Shown here: in pieces, positions 33,738-40,192 of the stretch
Layout: every line of letters begins with the position of its first letter
Numbering within the stretch: position 1 is the stretch's first letter
Source: an uncultured Clostridium sp.
GTDB taxonomy: Bacteria; Bacillota; Clostridia; TANB77; CAG-508
Length of the DNA stretch: 40,192 bases
NCBI GenBank assembly: GCA_948471055.1
Contig: CAOKQZ010000005.1
Coordinates: 1 to 40,192 of the forward strand
Reading direction: 5' to 3'
Program-made: the position numbers and the translations under genes
Notes under the pieces: model-generated
What the model saw: only the letters and a program-made list of their open reading frames with translations
Database searches by the model: none
Told to the model about the DNA's origin: nothing

Positions 33738-34907
33738 ATGGATGTAATTAAAATTGGAAAATTTATTGCGGTAAAACGTAAGGAGAGAAAATTAACGCAA
33801 GAACAATTAGGGGAAAAATTGGGAGTAACTTACAAAACAATTTCAAGGTGGGAAAATGGAAATTATATGCCAGATATTTCTTTGTTACAGCCGTTAAGTG
33901 AGGAATTGGGAGTTACATTAAATGATTTACTCAGTGGCGAAATAGTTGCAAAAGAAGAGTATCAAGAAAAATTGGAAGAAAATATGGCAAATACGATTGA
34001 TTTTACCAGCCAAAAAGTAAATAAAAAGAATAAGACTATTGCACAAATGATAATTTCTTTTGGAATTGGACTAATTTTTATGGCATTTACGATAGTTCCA
34101 GAACAGAGTAGTTGGGGAAGTATCTATGCGGTAATTGGAATTTTAATTTCCTGTGTAGGAATTTTCAAAATCGTCAAAGAAGTATCATACCAAAAAAGAA
34201 TTGCCATTACTTTTGGCTATGTTGTTTTGGCTTTTGTTCTATTACTTGGAATTGATTATGCAAATGTACAGATAAACCAAGTACCACCAAGATTTTCGTA
34301 TTTAATTGAAACAGGGGACAAAATGATGATTTATCATTCACCATTTTGCAATGTGTATCGTATCAATCGAAATACCAAAAATGAGTATTATATTGTTGAT
34401 ACGAAAAAACAATATACGAGCGATACAGTTCCGATAACGCCATTTAACCGAGAGAAATCTGGAATTGACAATATTCTTCAATATAAAAATAAGTATATTG
34501 GGAATAACAGTAATGCTAGCAATCTAGTCGGAAAGCTACCGCTTTCGGGATATGGGTATGTGATTGAAATTGATTCCGAAAAGTTAGGCTTAAACATTCA
34601 CTATCATGTAACTGATTGGTATATTAACGAAAACCACTATTTAGAAAAAAGCCTATTATATAATACTGTATCAATTTTTTCGCTAATTGATAATGTACAA
34701 AAAATTACCTTCAATTTCAGTGGCAAATCATACCAAGTAACCAGAAAACAAATAGAAGAACACTACCTAAACTATAAGGAAATAGTAGGAAATGGGATTG
34801 ATAAAGAAAAGTTTAATCAATACGTAGAAAACAAAATGAATGATGAGGAATTTGTGCAAAAGACATTTCGAGAGGTATTTATACAAAAAGACAGTATACA
34901 TAATTGA
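33738..34907 (+). CDS. Membrane-anchored XRE-family regulator with DUF4825-like domain
   Basis: This is a 389-residue protein from ATG 33738 (AAAGGAGCAAATAGT). Residues 5-60 are an Xre helix-turn-helix (LTQEQLGEKLGVTYKTISRWE). Three membrane helices follow (about 100-115, 122-140 and 152-170). The extracytoplasmic domain contains YKNKYIGNNSNASNLV and LPLSGYGY, features of DUF4825. The layout suggests signal transfer across the membrane to DNA without a kinase. Located directly after the VanZ-like gene, it may regulate envelope functions. Confidence 0.8.
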   Translation: MDVIKIGKFIAVKRKERKLTQEQLGEKLGVTYKTISRWENGNYMPDISLLQPLSEELGVTLNDLLSGEIVAKEEYQEKLEENMANTIDFTSQKVNKKNKTIAQMIISFGIGLIFMAFTIVPEQSSWGSIYAVIGILISCVGIFKIVKEVSYQKRIAITFGYVVLAFVLLLGIDYANVQINQVPPRFSYLIETGDKMMIYHSPFCNVYRINRNTKNEYYIVDTKKQYTSDTVPITPFNREKSGIDNILQYKNKYIGNNSNASNLVGKLPLSGYGYVIEIDSEKLGLNIHYHVTDWYINENHYLEKSLLYNTVSIFSLIDNVQKITFNFSGKSYQVTRKQIEEHYLNYKEIVGNGIDKEKFNQYVENKMNDEEFVQKTFREVFIQKDSIHN

Positions 34908-34932
34908 CAAAAATAATGAGATGATGTATAAT
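34904..34932 (+). promoter_or_regulatory. Consensus sigma-A promoter of the 35001 orphan
   Basis: TTGACA (34904-34909), 17 bp, TATAAT (34927-34932): a perfect consensus that overlaps the end of the preceding gene. Confidence 0.85.
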
Positions 34933-35000
34933 TGTGATAAGTTTAAAGAAAACTTTAGCGAAGAAACTTTTCCTGTAAACAAAGAAAGGAGAACGACATT

Positions 35001-35288
35001 ATGAAAATAAGGGAAAGAATAGGTGTAACAATCGAGAACGGAGTGGTAACATCGGTAGCAATGAACAAGGAAACAGCGAGATGGGTAATTGCTTATACGG
35101 AAGGATTTAAAGAATCAATAAGACATTGCTCGCGCTTGCAAAATGTTCCTAAAAATTTTAAAAAATCGCTCGGAGAGAGTATCGCTAATACCTATACAAA
35201 CTGCTCATCTGAAATAACCGATTTTGAGCATTTCTTGCATGGAGTTGCCGAATCTGTAGAAATTTTAACAGGGGAACGTATCGTTTGA
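35001..35288 (+). CDS. Orphan small protein (95 aa)
   Basis: It is a soluble protein with no recognised family; a helical central part (KETARWVIAYTEGFKESIRHC) and a C-terminal helix are predicted by eye. It has a perfect promoter, an AAAGGAGAACGACATT ribosome binding site and its own terminator. Codons such as CGC, CTC and TCG set it apart from the neighbours. It resembles the 23935 orphan in size and arrangement. Confidence 0.55.
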   Translation: MKIRERIGVTIENGVVTSVAMNKETARWVIAYTEGFKESIRHCSRLQNVPKNFKKSLGESIANTYTNCSSEITDFEHFLHGVAESVEILTGERIV

Positions 35289-35309
35289 AGCCTGCTTTGA
35301 CAAGGATTT

Positions 35310-35336
35310 AGACCTCGATTTTAGAGGTCTTTTTTC
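35310..35336 (+). terminator. Terminator after the 35001 orphan
   Basis: AGACCTC / GAGGTCT stem (35310-35316 and 35324-35330) with a GATTTTA loop and T tract. Confidence 0.9.
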
Positions 35337-35408
35337 TTGTATGGATTATTTAAAATGTCTTGACTATAATTTATAATTTGATAAAATGAGGTGAGGAGGA
35401 GAGGGAAA

Positions 35409-36293
35409 ATGAGGTTAAGGACACATAAAAATTTAAAAGAAATTAGGAATGATGATGGGTTTGAGAATAAGAAGTTTAAGTATTATAAGGGGTTATGCGA
35501 GCATATTACTTCAGATAAGAAATTAAATGAACGTTATGAGAGGGAATTGATTGATTATTTAGAAAAAGATAGTGGATTAGAGTTATATGACTTAGTGGAA
35601 AGTATTGAGAGGGACAACCCTTATGAGAATGGTTTTGTGATAAGGGAAGATTTTAGAAAAAAAGATAGAGAAACATTAGAGAAACAGGAATTAGTAAAAA
35701 ATAAGTTTTGTGAGAAGTCTAGTCAAAGTAAAGTGAATGATTTAGAACCGATGATACAAAGAAATATTATTTTATCTGGACAATATAATGATATTTTAGG
35801 TATGCCAATTTATTATGAGTTTCCTTGCAATAAAGGAGATAAAAGACCAATTGATTTGATTACATATGATAAAAATAGTAATACGGTATATTTGGTGGAA
35901 TTAAAAAAGTGTTCAGCAAGTGAGCGTGAAAAAATAGAAAATAATGATGAAAAAGAAAGTGAAGAGTTGTTTCTAAGAGCAGCTTTTGAAATAAGTACAT
36001 ATTATAGCTTTTTTACACATTTAATTCAAAATTCCAAAGAAGATTGTGCAAGAGTAGAAGAAGCCTTTTACTATGTTAGTGGACAAAAAATCGATTTACA
36101 TTCTGGTAAAACAAATATAAAAAAAGCCATATTAGCACCAAAGCGATTATTTGAAGATGTATATACGGATAAATTGAAAAAATTAATGAAGGAGTACGAG
36201 TGTTTTTGGATTGAGAGAAAGAGCAATATTGAAACCTTAAAAGACTATACAATTAATACAAAAGAACAACTTTTTAATATTAAAAGAATATAA
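35409..36293 (+). CDS. Putative PD-(D/E)XK nuclease-fold protein
   Basis: This is a 294-residue protein from ATG 35409 (GAGGAGGAGAGGG). The first half is charged and helical. At about residues 155-180 the segment RPIDLITYDKNSNTVYLVELKK matches the D-x(n)-ExK core of PD-(D/E)XK nucleases, followed by AAFEISTYYSFF. No restriction methylase or helicase is adjacent, so a stand-alone defence or repair role is only a guess. Confidence 0.6.
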   Translation: MRLRTHKNLKEIRNDDGFENKKFKYYKGLCEHITSDKKLNERYERELIDYLEKDSGLELYDLVESIERDNPYENGFVIREDFRKKDRETLEKQELVKNKFCEKSSQSKVNDLEPMIQRNIILSGQYNDILGMPIYYEFPCNKGDKRPIDLITYDKNSNTVYLVELKKCSASEREKIENNDEKESEELFLRAAFEISTYYSFFTHLIQNSKEDCARVEEAFYYVSGQKIDLHSGKTNIKKAILAPKRLFEDVYTDKLKKLMKEYECFWIERKSNIETLKDYTINTKEQLFNIKRI

Positions 36294-36376
36294 GAACCTA
36301 ACCTACTACAACATTGTAATATTTACAATACTAAAAACTAATTTTATTGCAAAAGCCTTACAAAGCCTTGCAAAAA

Positions 36377-36420
36377 AGCCCCTTTAACAAGGGGGCTGTC
36401 CACGAAGTGGACTGGGGGTT
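36377..36420. repeat. Double-hairpin intergenic repeat (REP/MITE-like)
   Basis: AGCCCC / GGGGCT (36377-36382 and 36392-36397) is followed at once by GTCCAC-GAA-GTGGAC (36398-36412) and then GGGGGTT. The G-rich tail, GC content far above background, and two adjacent hairpins recall the palindromic intergenic elements common in gut Bacillota. A single copy is visible here. Confidence 0.6.
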
Positions 36421-36433
36421 CTAATAACGAAAA

Positions 36434-36472
36434 AATAAGCCTAAGTGTTTCTACATTTAGGTTTATTTTTGT
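36434..36472. terminator. Intrinsic terminator
   Basis: A 14-bp stem with two G-U pairs (36434-36447 with 36454-36467) followed by TTTTTG. Confidence 0.75.
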
Positions 36473-36630
36473 GACAAGAAAAATCCAATTATAAAACTGG
36501 AATAAAATGTAATTTTTTAAAACTGTGTTCTTACAGCTACAATGGATTTCTCGGTTTTTATTTTCTGATAACATTTTCAAAATCAATATGTTATAATGAA
36601 TAAAAAGAAAATTTAAAGGAGGAAAATAAT

Positions 36631-37725
36631 ATGTTTGATGAAGTAAAAAGACAGGCATTAGGTAAAGCACATTTGCTATATGGAGCAAATCCACTGCCAA
36701 AAGAAATACAAGAAAGGCTAGATTTAGAATTGGATGCTATTCTAGCTAATGGATGGGATACCGTTTATGTAATTGCCAGAAAATTAGCAGACAAATCGAG
36801 GGAATATGGTTATATGACAGGATTTAGAGGGTGTATTGGTAGCTCATTGGTTGCCTTTTTGATGGAAATAACGCAGTGTAATCCCTTACCACAAAAGTAT
36901 TATGGTTTTAATATACCATTTGAAACCTTTGCAGGTGTGGATTTTAACAAAGAATTAGATATTACTCTCAATGTAGCATACGACATTCATAAGGAGATTT
37001 GTGAATACTTAGATGAATTGTTAAAAGAAGAGGGAATTGATAAAAATAGTGGTGATATAGAACAAAGTAATGGCATTTATAATTTTAAAAGAACCATAGT
37101 ATCAAAAGAAGGAAAAAAGTTAGCCACTATCAATATTGTATCCCATAAGTTGCTTATGCCATTAAAAGAACTACGTAAGTTAACAAAGGTTTCTCCTCGA
37201 TGGATACGAGGAGATGAAAAAAAGGAAGATATTATAAAAATAGTCGACATATTGATAAAAGAAGAATTTTATGGTTGTGTCAGTTTAGAAAGAATGTTAG
37301 ACATCATATCGAAAATAGAAATTGATACCTTTGAAAAATTATATATTCTACAAGGCTTAATTTATGTAATAGGTGCAAGCAATATTTTAGATAAGATACT
37401 AAAAAATGTAACCTCTGATGTTTCACAAATTATTTCTTCAAGAGATGATATTATGATATATTTAATGCAAAAAGGAATGGATAGAAGGACTGCCTATTCC
37501 ATCATGGAAGGTGTAGGAAGAAAAAAAGGATTTACTAAAGAAATGCAAACCGCTATGGTAAAGCTAGAGGTTCCAGACTGGTATATCAACCTATGCCAAA
37601 ACATAGATTACCTATTTCCAAAGGCACACAATGTTGGATATGCAATGATAGAATATTGGTTAGGTTGGTATGGTGTTCATTATCCAGAAGAATATGAAAA
37701 AGTAATGCAAAAATGGAGGGTATGA
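36631..37725 (+). CDS. PolC-derived protein lacking most of the polymerase and a catalytic Asp
   Basis: This 364-residue protein aligns with the polymerase part of PolC (1400+ residues), minus the exonuclease, zinc and large middle regions. Residues 20-110 keep NPLPKEIQERLDLELDAI, GYMTGFRGCIGSS (PolC GSRGSxGSS) and IPFETFAG. The catalytic PDIDLNF strand reads ELDITLNV, so one metal-binding Asp is Thr. Residues 185-364 match the PolC C-terminal fingers/tail: SSRDDIMIYLMQKGMDRRTAYSIME, VPDWYINLC, and FPKAHNVGYAMIEY. A catalytically dead polymerase-fold protein is likely. AAAGGAGG precedes the ATG. Two small genes follow. Confidence 0.7.
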   Translation: MFDEVKRQALGKAHLLYGANPLPKEIQERLDLELDAILANGWDTVYVIARKLADKSREYGYMTGFRGCIGSSLVAFLMEITQCNPLPQKYYGFNIPFETFAGVDFNKELDITLNVAYDIHKEICEYLDELLKEEGIDKNSGDIEQSNGIYNFKRTIVSKEGKKLATINIVSHKLLMPLKELRKLTKVSPRWIRGDEKKEDIIKIVDILIKEEFYGCVSLERMLDIISKIEIDTFEKLYILQGLIYVIGASNILDKILKNVTSDVSQIISSRDDIMIYLMQKGMDRRTAYSIMEGVGRKKGFTKEMQTAMVKLEVPDWYINLCQNIDYLFPKAHNVGYAMIEYWLGWYGVHYPEEYEKVMQKWRV

Positions 37726-37740
37726 TAGAGGAGGTATTAG

Positions 37741-38073
37741 ATGAGCGATTTTGAAAAAGAAGTAGAATATCTTCTTCATTTGATAAAAAATAATATAAAC
37801 ATAGTAACCACGAATAAACCAGAGGGAATATCAACTGAGGAATTAGTATTTTTTAATTGGAATATGAGCAAAGATGGGCAAGAAATAGCAGTATACAACC
37901 AAGAAAATGACGTAGTCTATGATATAGAAACAAAGAAAATAGAAACTTCCGAGTTTCAAAAGATAAATAAAGAGGAGATATTAAACATAATTAAGTTAAT
38001 GAGTTTATATGGGAATAAAGAAATAAGTTTTAACAACATGATAAAACGATACAAGGAGGAAATGGGGATATGA
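37741..38073 (+). CDS. Small protein of unknown function (110 aa)
   Basis: A soluble acidic protein with no recognised motif. ATAGAGGAGGTATTAG precedes the ATG, 15 bp after the PolC-like stop, and its end overlaps the next gene by 4 bp. It is therefore part of a tight operon with the PolC-like gene and the CGG-containing gene. Confidence 0.6.
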   Translation: MSDFEKEVEYLLHLIKNNINIVTTNKPEGISTEELVFFNWNMSKDGQEIAVYNQENDVVYDIETKKIETSEFQKINKEEILNIIKLMSLYGNKEISFNNMIKRYKEEMGI

Positions 38074-38520
38074 ATATTACCGATTATGACAAAATCCAAT
38101 TAGAATTTGAAGAGTTTAGTATTATGCTTCCTAAGAGTATTATTGAAAAATTTGAAGTAAATAAGGTAGAGCAATTGATAGAAGCAAAATATAACCCAGA
38201 AGATGAATATGAAGAATATCTTGTAATTAATCGAATATTAGCAGAAAAATTTTGGGAAAAAGAAAGTTTGAACAAATTCAAACGGAATATTAAGGGAAGG
38301 TTCATGGGGACATCTATTTTTACTAGATGAAAATGAAAATCCATGTTGTAGTTTTACAGAATGCATTAGTCAAAATAACATATACAGTATTAATATTTAT
38401 AAGGAAGATAAGCTAATAGAGAAATATTCTACCGTATGGAGTAATACTCAATTTGAAAATGAATACCAAAAAATTGGAATCACAAAGGAGAAAATTATCA
38501 TTCGTATAAAGGAATTATAG
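38070..38520 (+). CDS. Small protein of unknown function, read through a CGG +1 shift site
   Basis: The gene starts on an ATGA overlap with the preceding gene. The conventional frame stops at 38330. Skipping C of in-frame CGG 38283 (after AAA) gives a 149-residue protein ending at TAG 38518. The second part (GILREGSWGHLFLLDENENP and on) has normal composition and 77 residues without a stop. In the same frame beyond that TAG, another 34 codons run to TAG 38623, overlapping the start of the next gene. This is either a recent nonsense mutation or a read-through extension. No family recognised. Confidence 0.6.
38283..38286 (+). other. CGG +1 shift site 8 (AAA CGG A)
   Basis: Skipping C gives GGA and opens 77 further codons. 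This case did not depend on a known protein family. Confidence 0.65.
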
Positions 38521-38618
38521 AAAAAGAGTAATTTAAAAATCACATATACCTTCGAGCCAAAAGAAGTTTCGATTGAAAATATAACTATAAAGCGAAGTAA
38601 GAAAGGAAGAGATTTTAG

Positions 38619-39803
38619 ATGCTAGAAATTAAAACCTATGGTGGAGATAAAATTGGTGGATGTGTAACGGAAATTAGCAGTAAAACAGCTAAGATTATAT
38701 TCGATTATGGAACCAATTTAGATGGAACAAAACAAATAGAAATAGAAGGATTAACCAAAGGAGAATCCAAAGTGAATGCAGTATTTATATCACATTATCA
38801 TTTAGACCATATTGGAGAGGTAAGCAATATATTAGAAGAAATACCAATTTATATTGAAGAAACCACCAAAAAGCTATATGATATTATTTGTGATTTTAGC
38901 GGTAAGCCAAGAATAGAAGCAAAAACATTTCGATTTGGACAAGTGCTAGAAGGAAAAGAATTTGGAGATGTTAAAATAACACCATATCGAGTAGACCACT
39001 CTGCTTACAATTCTACAATGTTTGTCATAACCGATGGAGAAGAAACCGCACTTTATACCGGTGATTTTAGAGATAATGGCTATACAGGTGGTGCCCTTAT
39101 TCCAACATTAAAGAAAATCGGAAAGGTTGATTATTTGATTACCGAAGGAACGAATATTGGTAGTAAATCTCATATTCTTGAAAAAGAGGAAAGTTTAGTA
39201 GAAGAATTTGCTAATATTGCTAGAGAATATAAGCAAGTATTTGTATTAATGTCCTCTTCTAATATTGATAGAATTACTACAATGTTAAAAGCCTGCAATC
39301 AAACAAAACATATCCTAATACAAGACATTTACATGGCACATTTAACAAGTTTCATACAAAAAGAAGATAAGAAAAATATACCAAATCCAGTTACCTTCGA
39401 TAATGTGATGGTATATAAGCCACGATATATGAAAAGGAAAAAGGACGAATTTCGAAAGCAATATCTACAAAGTTTTCAAGGCAAAAATAAAAGCTCCATG
39501 CTATATAAGCCATTTATGATGAACATTCGAACCAGTATGTTAGAAGATTTAGAAATGTTTGAATTTAAAGGAGATATTCTTACCAATGCGTGCTTGGTAT
39601 ATTCTATGTGGGGAGGTTATAAAGAAAAAGAAGAAATACAAAACTTTCTAAAAAGAGTTCAAGAATTAGGAATAACCGTAATCCAGAAAGACATTCACAC
39701 ATCTGGACATGCTAGTGAAGAATTAATAGATGAGGTAAAAAAAATAACAAGTCCCAAAAAAGTTTTTACCATACATACGAAAGAAACAGAAGAGAGTGTT
39801 TAA
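38619..39803 (+). CDS. Beta-CASP metallo-beta-lactamase fold hydrolase (RNase J-like)
   Basis: This 394-residue protein has the metallo-beta-lactamase motif ISHYHLDHIGE (HxHxDH) near residue 56, further ligands in VDHSAYN and YTGDFRDNG, and a beta-CASP insertion around residues 200-330. The C-terminal SGHAS motif is typical of RNase J-like exonucleases. It lacks the RNase J C-terminal domain and is shorter (RNase J about 555). The ATG follows AGAAAGGAAGAGATTTT. It likely cleaves RNA or DNA ends. Confidence 0.85.
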   Translation: MLEIKTYGGDKIGGCVTEISSKTAKIIFDYGTNLDGTKQIEIEGLTKGESKVNAVFISHYHLDHIGEVSNILEEIPIYIEETTKKLYDIICDFSGKPRIEAKTFRFGQVLEGKEFGDVKITPYRVDHSAYNSTMFVITDGEETALYTGDFRDNGYTGGALIPTLKKIGKVDYLITEGTNIGSKSHILEKEESLVEEFANIAREYKQVFVLMSSSNIDRITTMLKACNQTKHILIQDIYMAHLTSFIQKEDKKNIPNPVTFDNVMVYKPRYMKRKKDEFRKQYLQSFQGKNKSSMLYKPFMMNIRTSMLEDLEMFEFKGDILTNACLVYSMWGGYKEKEEIQNFLKRVQELGITVIQKDIHTSGHASEELIDEVKKITSPKKVFTIHTKETEESV

Positions 39804-39843
39804 AAATTGAAAAATGATAAAATTTGAGAAGAAGGATAATAAA

Positions 39844-40192
39844 ATGAAATTATATTTGGTAAAGGTTGAAATGTATGACTATACAGAAGAGGGAATTGTA
39901 TTTTTTGACCCAGAGTCAAAATGTAATATATATCGTGATTTTGAACAAGCAAGACAAGCAGGAATACAGGACTTATCTACAAGAATAAAAGACATGGAAA
40001 AAGGTACTAATTGCTCCTTTTTGGAGATGTTAAAAGAAGAGAAAGTAGATTATAGTTTTCATATTATTCAAATTGATGATTTATCGTATGCAGAAGAATT
40101 TGATGTGAAGTATGATGACTTTCATAGTGAAAGGTATCATTATTTAGAGCCTACTCATAAAGTGTACGAGTTAGATGAAACGGGAAAGGTTA
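39844..40192 (+). CDS. Unknown protein, 3' truncated by window edge
   Basis: The frame is open from ATG 39844 to the end (116 codons seen), with AAGAAGGATAAT upstream. It is a soluble acidic protein opening MKLYLVKVEMYDYTEEGIV, containing several aromatic-rich segments (YSFHIIQIDD, YHYLEPTHKVYELDE). It does not appear elsewhere in the window, and no family is recognised. Confidence 0.65.
   Translation, partial: MKLYLVKVEMYDYTEEGIVFFDPESKCNIYRDFEQARQAGIQDLSTRIKDMEKGTNCSFLEMLKEEKVDYSFHIIQIDDLSYAEEFDVKYDDFHSERYHYLEPTHKVYELDETGKV

Larger units (their letters stand above)
36294..36630. other. Intergenic region with dispersed-repeat-like hairpins, terminator and promoter
   Basis: It contains a direct repeat of AAAGCCTT units near 36355-36370, a compact double hairpin (36377-36420), an intrinsic terminator (36434-36472), and a TATAAT at 36592-36597 for the next gene (weak -35 TAACAT at 36569). 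No protein gene. Confidence 0.6.

Noticed and set aside
9668..38286. Sequencing or assembly error as the sole cause of the eight frame breaks
   Set aside because: All eight are an extra C, exactly at a codon boundary before a glycine codon. Random or motif-driven errors would fall in all three phases, and the genuine decays at 25183, 25564 and 29904 look different. It still needs read-level confirmation.
38518..38520. General TAG reassignment in this genome
   Set aside because: TAG ends well-defined genes elsewhere in the window (DUF362 at 1347, asnB at 5166, NatA tail at 30029).
1..40192. CRISPR arrays, tRNA or rRNA genes, integrases or transposases
   Set aside because: I saw no regularly spaced repeats, no cloverleaf sequence ending in a CCA-type acceptor, and no recombinase motifs. 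This matters because no tRNA that could explain the CGG decoding is in the window.

Overview
The window is AT-rich, with short intergenic gaps, strong AGGAGG-type ribosome binding sites and low-GC codon choice. It carries a CotF-type spore coat gene, BlaI/BlaR1, Bce-type and NatAB-type modules, and a PolC-derived gene. This points to a spore-forming Clostridia-type Bacillota, probably an uncultured gut lineage. No rRNA, tRNA or CRISPR array is visible.

The strongest signal is an apparent translational recoding rule. Eight reading-frame breaks in five genes all sit exactly at an in-frame CGG codon. In every case, skipping the C (a +1 shift) restores the correct frame with a glycine codon GGN. 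The genes are a Bce-type histidine kinase (2 sites), its ABC ATPase (2), a monofunctional transglycosylase (2), a second ABC ATPase (1, inside Walker A) and a small unknown gene (1). The restored proteins have normal family lengths, and three of the sites fall on glycines that are invariant or nearly so. The many CGG triplets that straddle codons are harmless, and no other recognised gene contains an in-frame CGG. The only in-frame CGGs read as Arg are in two orphan genes (2402-3103 and 10390-10914c) with different codon usage, plus one doubtful small ORF. I infer that CGG is unassigned here and acts as a +1 frameshift, or quadruplet CGGN-to-Gly, codon.

Layout. 1-345: end of a coiled-coil protein. 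397-2324: DUF362, ECF S-component and DUF1893 operon behind a MerR-type 19-bp-spacer promoter. 2402-3103: orphan gene with its own promoter and terminator. 3263-7577: asparagine synthetase asnB plus blaI-blaR1, all with BlaI-like operators, which looks like a cell-wall stress circuit. 7605-8168: HD hydrolase. 8188-8512: a candidate type I toxin-antitoxin locus with convergent transcripts and a repeat across the toxin start site. 8612-14106: Bce-type response regulator, kinase, ATPase and permease, interrupted by a convergent orphan gene. 14107-14866: small ORFs and hairpins. 14867-17140: Fic-like protein and MATE exporter. 17188-17742c: spore coat protein. 17903-18653: MNT-HEPN toxin-antitoxin pair. 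18729-19823: YxeA and transglycosylase. 19959-23785: TetR regulator with an ABC exporter. 23935-24964: orphan and an MGMT-like protein. 25082-25817: decayed second MNT-HEPN pair. 25916-28353: polyprenol/diacylglycerol kinase-like protein and two ATP-grasp proteins. 28428-28983: DUF4258 and YgiT-type zinc-finger toxin-antitoxin pair. 29155-31251: NatAB-like exporter whose ATPase has a one-base frame break unrelated to CGG. 31450-34907: VanZ-like protein and a membrane-anchored XRE regulator. 35001-36293: orphan and a PD-(D/E)XK-like protein. 36631-39803: a catalytically degraded PolC-like protein, two small unknown genes and a beta-CASP metallo-hydrolase. 39844-end: partial gene.

Much of the region is concerned with envelope stress (asnB, BlaRI, Bce module, transglycosylase, VanZ, exporters), mixed with toxin-antitoxin and other accessory genes.
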